Program-made: the position numbers and the translations under genes
Notes under the pieces: generated by a model
Told to the model about the DNA's origin: nothing
Database searches by the model: none
Seen by the model: the letters and a program-made list of their open reading frames with translations, nothing else
Part shown: one piece after another, positions 43,237 through 51,169 of the stretch
Position numbering within the stretch: position 1 is the stretch's first letter
How the letters are laid out: every line of letters starts with the position of its first letter
Origin: Acidobacteriota bacterium
GTDB lineage: Bacteria; Acidobacteriota; Blastocatellia; UBA7656
Direction of reading: 5' to 3'
Length of the DNA: 64,000 bases
Assembly: GCA_038040445.1 (NCBI GenBank)
Contig: JBBPIG010000018.1
Span: 79,358-143,357 of the forward strand

Positions 43237-43257
43237 AGACATATAGGGCCGTCTCCT

Positions 43258-43358
43258 TTTGGACTGCGGCGCGGTCTTTGCGTTCGCGCCGCTTTCCATC
43301 TTGTCTTCTATCATTCAGCCAACGCGGCGCGAACGCACAGACCGCGCCGCAGTCCAAA
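43258..43358. repeat. Near-perfect palindrome, TTTGGACTGCGGC family
   Basis: tttggactgcggcgcggtct at the left mirrors agaccgcgccgcagtccaaa at the right, and the pairing continues inward through ttgcgttcgcgccgc / gcggcgcgaacgcac, giving arms of about 35 bases. It separates tyrS from the amidase gene. A second copy of the family is at 48923-49026. Confidence 0.9.
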
Positions 43359-43390
43359 TAGGCCGCGTACGCGTTAGGATGAGGAGCCCG

Positions 43391-44698
43391 ATGAAACGTA
43401 GAGAATTCAACCTGAGTCTGCTTTCCGGAGTCGCGGCGATCGGTCTACCCCGATGGCGTTCCCAGTCTGGCCCACGAGTCAACGGCGCGCGAATAGTCGA
43501 ACACCTCACTGCCCTTTCACAATTCGGCAAGAACCCCCAAGGCGGAGTCAGCCGAGTCGCCTTCAGCGAAGCCGATCGTCAGGGGCGCGAGTACGTCGCG
43601 GGCTTGATGCGCACGGCCGGGCTCGACGTCAGCATCGATGCGGCCGGCAACATCGTGGGCCGGCGCGCTGGAAGCGATTCGACGTTGAAGCCTCTGGTGA
43701 TGGGCTCGCACATCGACTCGGTGCCCGAAGGCGGGAACTATGACGGCGATGTCGGCTCGCTCGGCGCGATCGAAGTTGCGCAGACGCTGGCGGAACACAA
43801 GCTCACGACTCGTCATTCGCTGCAAGTCATCATCTTCGCGGACGAAGAGGGCGGCACTATCGGCAGTCACGCCATCAGCGGCGAGATCACTGACAAGCAA
43901 CTCAACCTCGTTAGTAACAGCGGCAAGACAATTCGCGACGGAATCAGGTTCATCGGCGGCGATCCTGATAAGCTCACAAGCATCCGCCGCAAGCGCGGTG
44001 ACATCGCTGCGTACCTCGAGCTGCACATCGAGCAAGGCGGCATTCTGGACACCGAGAAGATCAACATCGGCGTAGTCGAAGGCATCGTCGGTATCACCCA
44101 ATGGGAAGTCAAGATCGAAGGCTTCGCCAACCACGCCGGCACGACGCCGATGAACCAGCGACGCGATGCGATGCTCGCCGCGGCGAAGTTTATCGAAGCA
44201 GTCAATCGAATCGTGACCAGCGTGCCGGGTCGCCAGGTCGGTACGGTCGGCAAGATCCAAGCGTCGCCGGGAGCTTACAACGTCATCCCCGGAAAAGTGG
44301 TTGCCGGTCTGGAGCTGCGCGATCTGGATGCAGCAAAGATTCAGATGTTATATCAGAAGATTCGCGCCGAGGCCGGCGAAATAGCCAAGTCAACCGGAAC
44401 GGCGTTTGACTTCACCGAGACTAACAGCATTGTGCCCGCGCCAACGGATGAGCGCTTGAGAAAGCTGATAGATGAAACGGCTCGCGGGCTCGGCCTTACG
44501 ACAAAGTGGATGCCGAGCGGCGCAGGTCACGACGCGCAGGAGATCGCCCGGCTCGGCCCAGTCGGAATGATCTTCGTGCCGAGCGTGGCTGGCATCAGTC
44601 ACTCTCCGAAAGAATATTCGCGTCCGGAAGACATATCCAACGGCGCAAACGTTCTGCTTCATACGGTGCTGAAGCTCGACACGATGAGGCTGCAATAG
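43391..44698 (+). CDS. Zinc-dependent amidase/hydantoinase (M20, N-carbamoyl-amino-acid hydrolase or allantoate amidohydrolase type)
   Basis: ATG 43391 follows GAGGAGCCCG. The 435-residue protein begins MKRREFNLSLLSGVAAIGLP, which looks like a twin-arginine signal. The M20 metal ligands appear in order: VMGSHIDSVPEGGNYDGDVG (His, Asp), VIIFADEEGG (Glu-Glu), LELHIEQGGIL (His) and GAGHDAQEIARLGPVGMIFVPSVAGISHSPKEYS (His). The small dimerisation domain contains FANHAGTTPMNQRRDAML. It should open an amide in N-carbamoyl-amino acids, allantoate or ureidoglycolate. Exact substrate unknown. Confidence 0.9.
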   Translation: MKRREFNLSLLSGVAAIGLPRWRSQSGPRVNGARIVEHLTALSQFGKNPQGGVSRVAFSEADRQGREYVAGLMRTAGLDVSIDAAGNIVGRRAGSDSTLKPLVMGSHIDSVPEGGNYDGDVGSLGAIEVAQTLAEHKLTTRHSLQVIIFADEEGGTIGSHAISGEITDKQLNLVSNSGKTIRDGIRFIGGDPDKLTSIRRKRGDIAAYLELHIEQGGILDTEKINIGVVEGIVGITQWEVKIEGFANHAGTTPMNQRRDAMLAAAKFIEAVNRIVTSVPGRQVGTVGKIQASPGAYNVIPGKVVAGLELRDLDAAKIQMLYQKIRAEAGEIAKSTGTAFDFTETNSIVPAPTDERLRKLIDETARGLGLTTKWMPSGAGHDAQEIARLGPVGMIFVPSVAGISHSPKEYSRPEDISNGANVLLHTVLKLDTMRLQ

Positions 44699-44851
44699 TC
44701 CCGTTCACCTTCCGCACCAACCCCTCCCCACCGAGAATTCTTCAATCTCCGGCAACCAAACCGCAGATCCAGTGGCTGGAAGTTTTGATTGACAAATCTT
44801 TTTGCTGGTAAGTGATGCGTGATCCGTGATGCAGATCAGTGAAATATGAAG

Positions 44852-45007
44852 CTCACAGTTGAAGTGGCCGGGCATAGGGTCACAGGTCGGAAAGGTGGGC
44901 TTGCCCCCGCTCTTGTCTCTCAGCTTTGCTCGAGGAGAGTAGCGAGGGCCGGGGGCAAGCCACCCTTCCCGACCTGTGACCCTACGCCCGGCCACTTCAA
45001 TTGTGAG
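44852..45007. repeat. 156-bp near-palindrome at a convergent gene end
   Basis: The left arm starts ctcacagttgaagtggccgg and the right arm ends cccggccacttcaattgtg followed by ag. The arms match over some 60 bases, including agggtcacaggtcggaaagg / cccgacctgtgaccct. Flanking GATGCGTGAT fragments (44813-44842, 45008-45035) add a further inverted layer. The structure fills the 355-base gap between the amidase and DUF2911 stops. Confidence 0.9.
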
Positions 45008-45053
45008 CGTCATGTTTCACGCATCACGTTTCACTGCGCGCCACGGGAATGGC

Positions 45054-45590
45054 TCAGGAAGCCGCTTTGAAGGCGCTTTGCAGTCGGTACGTTCCCCATG
45101 CAACAACGAGTGACGCGCCATCACCCGACTTCTCGAGAGTCATCTTGAGCACGTCCTGGGGCGCGCCGTCTTTGGCGAAGCGAAGCGGCGATTCAAGCAC
45201 GACGGTCTCCGGCTTGAGCGGCCTTGTTATAGCCGACGACACGAGCAGCGTCCAATTCCGTTGCTCGTCGGGGCGCGCGAAGATCGCGTACTTCCCTGGC
45301 GCAAGCTTCTTACCACCGAAGTCCAACGCGACTGTGGTCTCAAGCGTCGTCGGATCGTTCATTCCCATAAACCACGCCAGCCCGGGCTTGATCATCTCAT
45401 CCAGGTTTCTCGGCCCGAGCTTGGGTGTGCCGTAGTGAATCGTCACCTTTCCTTTTCCAAGCATGATGCTGATCGTGTCATCAACCGGATCGTGCGAACT
45501 CGCCGCCGTTTCCGAGGACCGGTTTGCGCACGCCCAGGCGACGCCCAGTCCAACAACCCCTATCAGCAGGACGACTAAAGTTTTTTTCAT
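45054..45590 (-). CDS. DUF2911 family secreted protein
   Basis: This 178-residue protein has a signal peptide or lipobox-like start (TLVVLLIGVVGLGVAWACAN). The family pattern follows: ISIMLGKGKVTIHYGTPKLGPRNLDEMIKPGLAWFMGMNDPTTLETTVALDFGGKKLAPGKYAIFARPDEQRNWTLLVSSA. DUF2911 proteins are widespread in Bacteroidota and Acidobacteriota, always exported, and of unknown function; the conserved 'YG.P..kGR..fg.' region is present in modified form here. If the Cys at residue 21 is lipidated it would be an outer- or inner-membrane lipoprotein. Confidence 0.85.
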   Translation of the reverse strand: MKKTLVVLLIGVVGLGVAWACANRSSETAASSHDPVDDTISIMLGKGKVTIHYGTPKLGPRNLDEMIKPGLAWFMGMNDPTTLETTVALDFGGKKLAPGKYAIFARPDEQRNWTLLVSSAITRPLKPETVVLESPLRFAKDGAPQDVLKMTLEKSGDGASLVVAWGTYRLQSAFKAAS

Positions 45591-45787
45591 AACTGCTCCT
45601 CAACCTAAATTTGGCACCCAGTTAGCCTATTTCAGCACTACGCATCGGTCAAGCGGCGGCGAGATCGAGGCGTTAGCGATTCTATAAGATCGATAGCGCG
45701 CTTGAAGTTTCAGACGCCACCTTCTATCGTTCGACCACGCGAACAGTTGCCGATATGATCAACACGAATCGAGTGAGGAGAACGACT

Positions 45788-47212
45788 ATGACGAGGAACC
45801 GCACTGCAAGGCTGTCAGCCGCGCTAATGATCGGCCGCGCGGCTCTGCTGTTGTGTGTGCTGCCGCTTTGCATACGGACGGCGGCCGCTCAAGAGACGGC
45901 GCTCGATCGTTACATCGCAAAACCCGACGCTAGCTATTCGTGGAAGCTGGTCAATACGATTGCGGGCCCGGGCTATCACGGCTACGTTATCGATCTCGCT
46001 TCGCAAACCTGGCGTAGCGCGGCCGATGTGGATCGCCCGGTGTGGAGGCACTGGCTCACAATCGTCAAGCCCGACAAGACGGTCTCAAACAAAGCGCTGT
46101 TGTTCATCGGCGGCGGCAGTAATCGCGACGCTGCCCCTGTGAAGATTTCGGATCGGCTCGCCAGCTTCGCGATGGAATCAAACACCGTCGTGGCCGAGCT
46201 TGGCATGGTTCCGAATCAGCCGCTCTTCTTTTCGGACTCGAAAGAAAAAGGCAGATCGGAAGACGACCTCATCGCTTACAGCCGGGTGAAGCAGATGCAA
46301 ACCGGCGATGACACGTGGCTGGTGCGGCTGGCAATGGTCAAGAGCGGCGTCCGCGCGCTGGACGCGATGCAGGAGTTCCTCGCAAGCGACGCCGGCGGCA
46401 AGCTCAAAGTCGATCAGTTTGTTGTATCAGGCGGATCGAAGCGCGGCTGGACGACGTGGCTTGTAGCCGCCGTGGACAAGCGAGTCATCGCAATTATGCC
46501 GACCGTGATCGACGCGCTGAACTCCGAGGTGATCACTCGGCATCATTTCGAAGCCTATGGTTTCTTCTCGCCCTCGCTGAACGACTACGTCAATCACAAG
46601 CTCTTCCCAGACAAGATTGGGACTCCCGAGTATAAACATATCCTGGCGATCGAAGACGCGTACAACTATCGCAATCGCGACCGGCTCAAGATTCCCAAGT
46701 ATCTGGTGAACGCGTCGGGCGATCAGTTCTTCTTGCCAGACAACTCGCAGTTCTATTTCGGCGAGCTTCAAGGCGAGAAGTATCTTCGCTACACACCGAA
46801 CTCGAAACACAACCTGGCGGGCACGGACGCTCGTGAAAGCTTGCTGGCGTTCTATCAAGCGATCTTATCCGGCAAACCTCGGCCGGAGTTTTCGTGGAAG
46901 AAGGAAAAAGACGGCGCCCTGATCGTGACTGTGAAAGACAAGCCGCGCGAAGTGAACGTGTGGCAAGCGACCAACCCGAAGGCCCGCGACTTTCGAGTGG
47001 ACACGATCGGCAACGCTTACACGAGCACCCCGCTGAAAGAAGACAAGCCGGGTGTGTATGTAGCTCGCGTAAACAAGCCGGCGAGCGGTTTCACGGCATT
47101 CTTTGTCGAGCTGGTCTACGACAGCGGCGGAAAGTATCCGTTCAAGTTCACCTCTGAAGTGAGCGTCGTGCCGGATGTGTTGCCGTTTGATTTTAAATCA
47201 GCGCGAAGGTGA
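45788..47212 (+). CDS. PqaA-type (PhoPQ-activated pathogenicity-related) protein
   Basis: From ATG 45788 (GTGAGGAGAAC upstream) the 474-residue protein has a signal peptide (AALLLCVLPLCIRTAAAQ). The mature part opens ALDRYIAKPDASYSWKLVNT and contains the alpha/beta-hydrolase-like region 'KVDQFVVSGGSKRGWTTWLVAAVDKRVIAIMPTVIDALN', then HLLA-type downstream motifs (IPKYLVNASGDQFFLPDNSQFYFGEL, YTPNSKHNLAG). The Ser in GGSKRGW, Asp in SGDQFF and His in NSKHNL make a plausible triad. The Salmonella homologue is PhoP-induced and linked to peptide resistance; here the role is unknown. Confidence 0.87.
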   Translation: MTRNRTARLSAALMIGRAALLLCVLPLCIRTAAAQETALDRYIAKPDASYSWKLVNTIAGPGYHGYVIDLASQTWRSAADVDRPVWRHWLTIVKPDKTVSNKALLFIGGGSNRDAAPVKISDRLASFAMESNTVVAELGMVPNQPLFFSDSKEKGRSEDDLIAYSRVKQMQTGDDTWLVRLAMVKSGVRALDAMQEFLASDAGGKLKVDQFVVSGGSKRGWTTWLVAAVDKRVIAIMPTVIDALNSEVITRHHFEAYGFFSPSLNDYVNHKLFPDKIGTPEYKHILAIEDAYNYRNRDRLKIPKYLVNASGDQFFLPDNSQFYFGELQGEKYLRYTPNSKHNLAGTDARESLLAFYQAILSGKPRPEFSWKKEKDGALIVTVKDKPREVNVWQATNPKARDFRVDTIGNAYTSTPLKEDKPGVYVARVNKPASGFTAFFVELVYDSGGKYPFKFTSEVSVVPDVLPFDFKSARR

Positions 47213-47241
47213 CTATGGACTTGCGGCGCCATTGGACTTCA

Positions 47242-47701
47242 TCACGGATGAAGGTTGGGATTGTCGGTCAGTAATGCTTCGCTTAGCGCGGCTTTGTTCA
47301 ACGCTCGGTCAGCCGAGACGAAGATCAGCTTGGATAACCCGAGTGAGTCACGAACCTGGTTAGCTTCGACCGCAGTTGCAAGCTGTACAGCATCGTAGCC
47401 ACGGAGGCCGTGTTTCTCTGCAAGGCTTGCCGCTTGTTCAGCAAGCTCGAGCGTGAGCCCCATTGGCTGGTACTGGGTCGAGAAGTCGCTGACGAAATCT
47501 GAGACTGCCTGCATCCGCGACAGTTATCGAGCCTTCGCGTTGCATCTTGAAGATGGCCGCCGGGACCTCAGTTCTAGCAAGGAGAGATATCAGAATCTCG
47601 TTTCCGGCGCCAACGTCCGCTGTGCCAATTACCCAACTTGTGCCAACTTCGGTGATATACCGTTTTACAATCGCGCTGCTGTCGAAGTAGTAGACGGACA
47701 C
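47242..47701 (-). pseudogene. VapC-family PIN toxin, frameshifted
   Basis: The first frame from ATG 47701 (MSVYYFDSSAIVKRYITEVG ... FKMQREGSITVADA) is the N-terminal half of a PIN toxin with its Asp and the ELSAPE-like 'LISLLARTEVPAA'. The second frame, entered near 47507, gives AVSDFVSDFSTQYQPMGLTL ... YDAVQLATAVEANQVRDSLGLSKLIFVSADRALNKAA, the C-terminal half with the second acidic site (Y-D-A-V-Q-L and S-A-D). One base too many, or two too few, separates them. Either the toxin is dead or the assembly has an indel. The antitoxin gene upstream is intact. Confidence 0.75.
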
Positions 47702-47974
47702 CTATCCGCGATCCTCGATGATGGTCTCGGAAACTGGCTTCCCTTTGACGGGAACTGGCCGTCGGTTTGCGGCGCCGGCGACCTTCCGCGGCGAACGGAT
47801 CTCGCTGATAATGCCCTTCTCTAGTAGGACGCGCTTGAAGTTAGTCTCGGGTTCCTCGTCAGTCGAACCCCCAGTCATTCGATCCAGCGCGTGTCGCAGC
47901 TTCAATCTGTCATCCAAATCAAGCTGGCTAACAATCTCAATTGCTTCTTGTAGTGTGACGTGGTTCTCGGCCAT
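47702..47974 (-). CDS. Antitoxin-like partner of the frameshifted VapC
   Basis: From ATG 47974 (GCGAGG upstream) the 90-residue protein reads MAENHVTLQEAIEIVSQLDL, then DDRLKLRHALDRMTGGSTDE, and ends in a basic/flexible region (RRPVPVKGKPVSETIIEDRG). An N-terminal helical 'LD..eq..L...L' unit of this kind is common in antitoxin-like proteins encoded before PIN toxins. Its stop codon abuts the toxin start. Confidence 0.65.
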   Translation of the reverse strand: MAENHVTLQEAIEIVSQLDLDDRLKLRHALDRMTGGSTDEEPETNFKRVLLEKGIISEIRSPRKVAGAANRRPVPVKGKPVSETIIEDRG

Positions 47975-48063
47975 AACGACAACCTCGCGTTGATTATGTA
48001 CCACCTTGGCTTGCGTGACAACACATCGAATCTCGCCAGGGGTGAGCGCATCACGGCGGTGAT

Positions 48064-48804
48064 CTACACTTCATCGAGCGCAGAGAGCAACTCCCTTGCA
48101 AGCACCGGGGCGCGGTCGTCGTGCTTCAGGTAGCAATATACCGGCACACTCTGACTGCGAATCCACCTCGCCCATTCGAGCATTTCATCTTTCGAGTAGT
48201 CGCCTTTTCGCAGGCGCATATACACGAATGAGCCTGTCACCTCACGCGGCGTATTCGCGCCTTCGCCTTCTTCTTTTTCGACTACGCCCAGAGTTGTCTT
48301 GTGCTGTCGAAGCAGATCGTAGACGTCGTCCGCGAACCACGATTCGTGTCTGAACTCGAAGGCGAGCTTTCCCTTCGAGGCGAACTTCGCGAGAAACTGT
48401 TCGAGCACATCGACATCTTTCTTGAAGTTCGGCGGCAACTGAACGAGGATCGGGCCCAGCTTCTCTTTTAAGGCGGCAGCGCTCTCGAGAAAGAAGTCCA
48501 TGTCATCGTCGACGTTGCGCAATCGCTTGAAATGAGTGATCCGCTGACTGACCTTCAGGGTGAACGAGAAGTCTTCGGGCACCTCCGCGTACCAGCCTTC
48601 GCAGAGCTTCCTGGTAGGCATTCGATAAAACGTATTGTTGATCTCGGTCGTGCGAAAGTGTTGGGCATAGTAGGACAGATACTTTTTAGCCGGAAGGTCT
48701 TCGGGATAGAAGATGCCCTTCCACTCTTTGTAAGCAAAGCCAGACGTGCCGACGAGGATTCGGTTGGCAGCTACCGGCTCTTCTGTTGAGGCTTTGCGTT
48801 TCAT
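48064..48804 (-). CDS. DUF72 family protein (TIM-barrel-like)
   Basis: This 246-residue protein matches DUF72: RILVGTSGFAYKEWKGIFYPEDLPAKKYLSYYAQHFRTTEINNTFYRMP, FSFTLKVSQRITHFKRL, 'LGPILVQLPPNFK', KLAFEFRHESWF and FVYMRLRKGDYSKDEMLEWA. The family (YecE-like) resembles sugar-phosphate-binding TIM barrels, but no activity is agreed. I chose ATG 48804 because homology starts just after it; an in-frame ATG at 48858 would add a non-conserved tail. Confidence 0.88.
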   Translation of the reverse strand: MKRKASTEEPVAANRILVGTSGFAYKEWKGIFYPEDLPAKKYLSYYAQHFRTTEINNTFYRMPTRKLCEGWYAEVPEDFSFTLKVSQRITHFKRLRNVDDDMDFFLESAAALKEKLGPILVQLPPNFKKDVDVLEQFLAKFASKGKLAFEFRHESWFADDVYDLLRQHKTTLGVVEKEEGEGANTPREVTGSFVYMRLRKGDYSKDEMLEWARWIRSQSVPVYCYLKHDDRAPVLARELLSALDEV

Positions 48805-48873
48805 TCTCGGGTCCAGTCGAGACGGTGGGATAATAGCCGCCTGCAAATGTGAATTCAACGCCCTGGGAGCGCA

Positions 48874-49095
48874 AGAGTCCTAATCTTGTGTTGGTCGACC
48901 AGGACACTGTTGGGCGACCGCGTATTTGGACTGCGGTGGCGTCTTTGCGTTGCCACCGCTTTCTGTCGTTTCGTGGGCGATAACCAAAAGCGGCGGCAAC
49001 GCACAAAGGCCGCCGCAGTCCAAATATTACGTCGCCCGTCACCGGCCGTGCGCCAGGGCACCTGCAAATATCAACATAAGATTGGGACACTCCCC
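48874..49095. repeat. Nested palindromes, second TTTGGACTGCGG copy
   Basis: The inner palindrome 48923-49026 runs from tatttggactgcggtggcgt to gccgccgcagtccaaata and belongs to the family at 43258-43358. An outer pair (agtcctaatcttgtgttg near 48874 against caacataagattgggacact near 49072-49091) encloses it. It fills the 378-base gap between the divergent DUF72 and UbiB-like genes; a GGGAGCGCTCCC stem follows at about 49096-49110. Any promoter for either gene must lie around these structures. Confidence 0.85.
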
Positions 49096-49182
49096 TGGGA
49101 GCGCTCCCAGGGCGGGCTCTCAGGGCGCCGTGTTAGAATATGACTGGCAACGTTGCTCAAACAAACTACGTACACCTGACTG

Positions 49183-50742
49183 ATGCAAGACCAAAAGCCA
49201 ACGGCACTTCAATCGTCTCCAACGACATCCATTCAGACTGTGGATGGACGACCTGAAGCGCTACCCACGAAATCACCAACCACTAACGCTATCGTTGACG
49301 CGACTACGCCCGAGCCACTTCCTCATATCGGAATTAAAGGGTACTTGCGACTCCTTCGTGTGCTTACGTCCGTTTTCCTCTTCGGCTTGCGCGTCATAAT
49401 AAACACGCGCGGCTGGCGAATTGGAAAGAAGACTCCAGAATCGGAACTGCGGCGCCGCGAAGGAGAGTCGCTACGCGAGAGGCTCCTGAAGCTGGGGCCG
49501 ACGTTTATCAAGATTGGTCAGACTCTTGCCACTCGCGCGGATTTGCTGCCCGTCGAATACATTCAAGAGCTGGCGAAACTGCAAGACGAGGTTCCTCCGT
49601 TTCCCACCGAGCAGGCGAGGTCGATCATCGAGACGGAGCTTCGAGCAAAACTCGAAGACATCTTTGAAGACTTCGAAGACGTGCCCATCGCAGCCGCGAG
49701 TCTGGGGCAAGTTCATCGCGCGAAGCTGCGCACCGGCCAACTCGTCGCTATCAAAGTGCAGAGGCCGGGTATTGAAGCCCAGATCGGGTTCGACATATTG
49801 GTTCTCAGGCGCGTTGCTCGGCGCCTCGAGCGATATCCGAACCTGGTAAGAGGAGTAGATTGGCAGGGAACGCTCGACGAGTTTCATACCACGGTTCACG
49901 AAGAGATGGACTACCAGCAAGAGACTCGAAACGCGGAAACCTTTCGCAAGAACTTCGCGCGATGGAAAGAGATATATGTCCCCCAGATCTATGGCGTCTT
50001 CTCGACGAAGCGGTTGATCGTGATGGAGTTCATCGAAGGCTTCAAGGTGACGGACACCGAGCAGCTAACCGCCGCCGGCCAGGACCCTCACGAAGTCGTA
50101 AAGCTGCTGGCTCGCACCTATCTGAAACAACTCCTCGAAGACGGCTTCTTTCACGCCGACCCACATCCCGGCAACCTGCGAGTGATGGCCGACGGGCGGC
50201 TGGCGTTCTTCGATTTCGGCATGGTCGGCCGGCTGTCGATGAAGCTTCAATCGAATCTTATCAACGCGTTCTTTCACGTAGTCGAGCGCGACGTTCACGG
50301 GCTTGTTGAGGATATGGTGCGCCTCGGCTTCATCGAGCTTTCGCCCGAAGACGAGTCGCGCTTCAAGCCGATCATCGAAGGACTGTTCAACCGCTATCTT
50401 GGCATACGGCTGGGCGATGTGAACTTCAAGGAACTGATGTTCGACATGGCGCACGTGATCTATGAATTCCCCTTTCGGATTCCAGCGAGCTTCACTTATA
50501 TCGTTCGCGCGGTGATGACGCTGGAAGGCATCGGCACCCAGGTTGATCCTGACTTCCGGTTCTTCGAGATCGCCCGGCCCTACGCAAAGCGGTTCATGTT
50601 CATGCGGGAAGGCCGCTATCTGCGCAGCTTGATTGTAGACAAGATGATTCGAGGCAAGAGCGGCGACATCGAGTGGGGAAAAGTCTGGAAGCTCGCGAAG
50701 ATGGCTTTCAAGTACTACGTGCGCGGCGAGAATAAGCTCTAG
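49183..50742 (+). CDS. UbiB/AarF/ABC1-type atypical kinase
   Basis: This 519-residue protein has the ABC1 kinase-like fold. An N-terminal KxGQ-type segment (RLLKLGPTFIKIGQTLATRADLLPVEYIQELAKLQDEVPPF) precedes the ATP-binding residues in PIAAASLGQVHRAKLRTGQLVAIKVQRPG and the catalytic region FFHADPHPGNLRVM with the metal-binding DFGMVGR. A membrane-anchoring C terminus is not obvious. Homologues support ubiquinone/menaquinone-type lipid synthesis as ATPases and not as protein kinases. The gene is not in a quinone operon here. Confidence 0.92.
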   Translation: MQDQKPTALQSSPTTSIQTVDGRPEALPTKSPTTNAIVDATTPEPLPHIGIKGYLRLLRVLTSVFLFGLRVIINTRGWRIGKKTPESELRRREGESLRERLLKLGPTFIKIGQTLATRADLLPVEYIQELAKLQDEVPPFPTEQARSIIETELRAKLEDIFEDFEDVPIAAASLGQVHRAKLRTGQLVAIKVQRPGIEAQIGFDILVLRRVARRLERYPNLVRGVDWQGTLDEFHTTVHEEMDYQQETRNAETFRKNFARWKEIYVPQIYGVFSTKRLIVMEFIEGFKVTDTEQLTAAGQDPHEVVKLLARTYLKQLLEDGFFHADPHPGNLRVMADGRLAFFDFGMVGRLSMKLQSNLINAFFHVVERDVHGLVEDMVRLGFIELSPEDESRFKPIIEGLFNRYLGIRLGDVNFKELMFDMAHVIYEFPFRIPASFTYIVRAVMTLEGIGTQVDPDFRFFEIARPYAKRFMFMREGRYLRSLIVDKMIRGKSGDIEWGKVWKLAKMAFKYYVRGENKL

Positions 50743-50783
50743 CCTGAGCGGGAGAGCTCGGCGGCATCGCAGTACTCGATCGC

Positions 50784-50936
50784 TCACAACTCGTCAACGG
50801 GACTCCGTACTCCCCTGCCACCCTTGTTCATCACATGAGTGTAGATCATCGTCGTGTTGAGGTCCTTGTGGCCGAGCAGCTCCTGCACCGTTCGAATGTC
50901 ATAGCCCGATTCAAGCATGTGCGTGGCGAAGCTATG
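50784..50936 (-). pseudogene. Integron-integrase-like tyrosine recombinase, C-terminal remnant
   Basis: The readable text begins [20 protein letters not shown], continues [20 protein letters not shown] and ends [10 protein letters not shown]. This contains the His of the RHxxATH box, the LLGH box and the catalytic Tyr (IYTHV). The Gly-Gly-x-Gly-Val-x-Ser-Pro-x-Asp tail is the signature end of IntI-type integrases. The preceding Arg and everything N-terminal is replaced by unrelated sequence ([10 protein letters not shown]). It is a stub left by a deletion. No attC-like array is visible next to it. Confidence 0.75.
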
Positions 50937-51169
50937 CTGATAAAAAAGAGGTAAGGTGGCGTATTTGCCGTTCTGCCCGGCATAGAAAACAGCTAGAATG
51001 AGCCGGGTGGCCATTCTTTTTGGAGGCTCAACTAAACAAACGCATACTGAGCGACTCCACTGCGTAATTAGTGTTTGTCGCGGTTTGCCGGAACCACGGC
51101 GCGCCAAACGAAAGCATGTCCATCCAGTCTTGAACCTCGTAGAACGTAACACCTCAATAACGGAGACCT

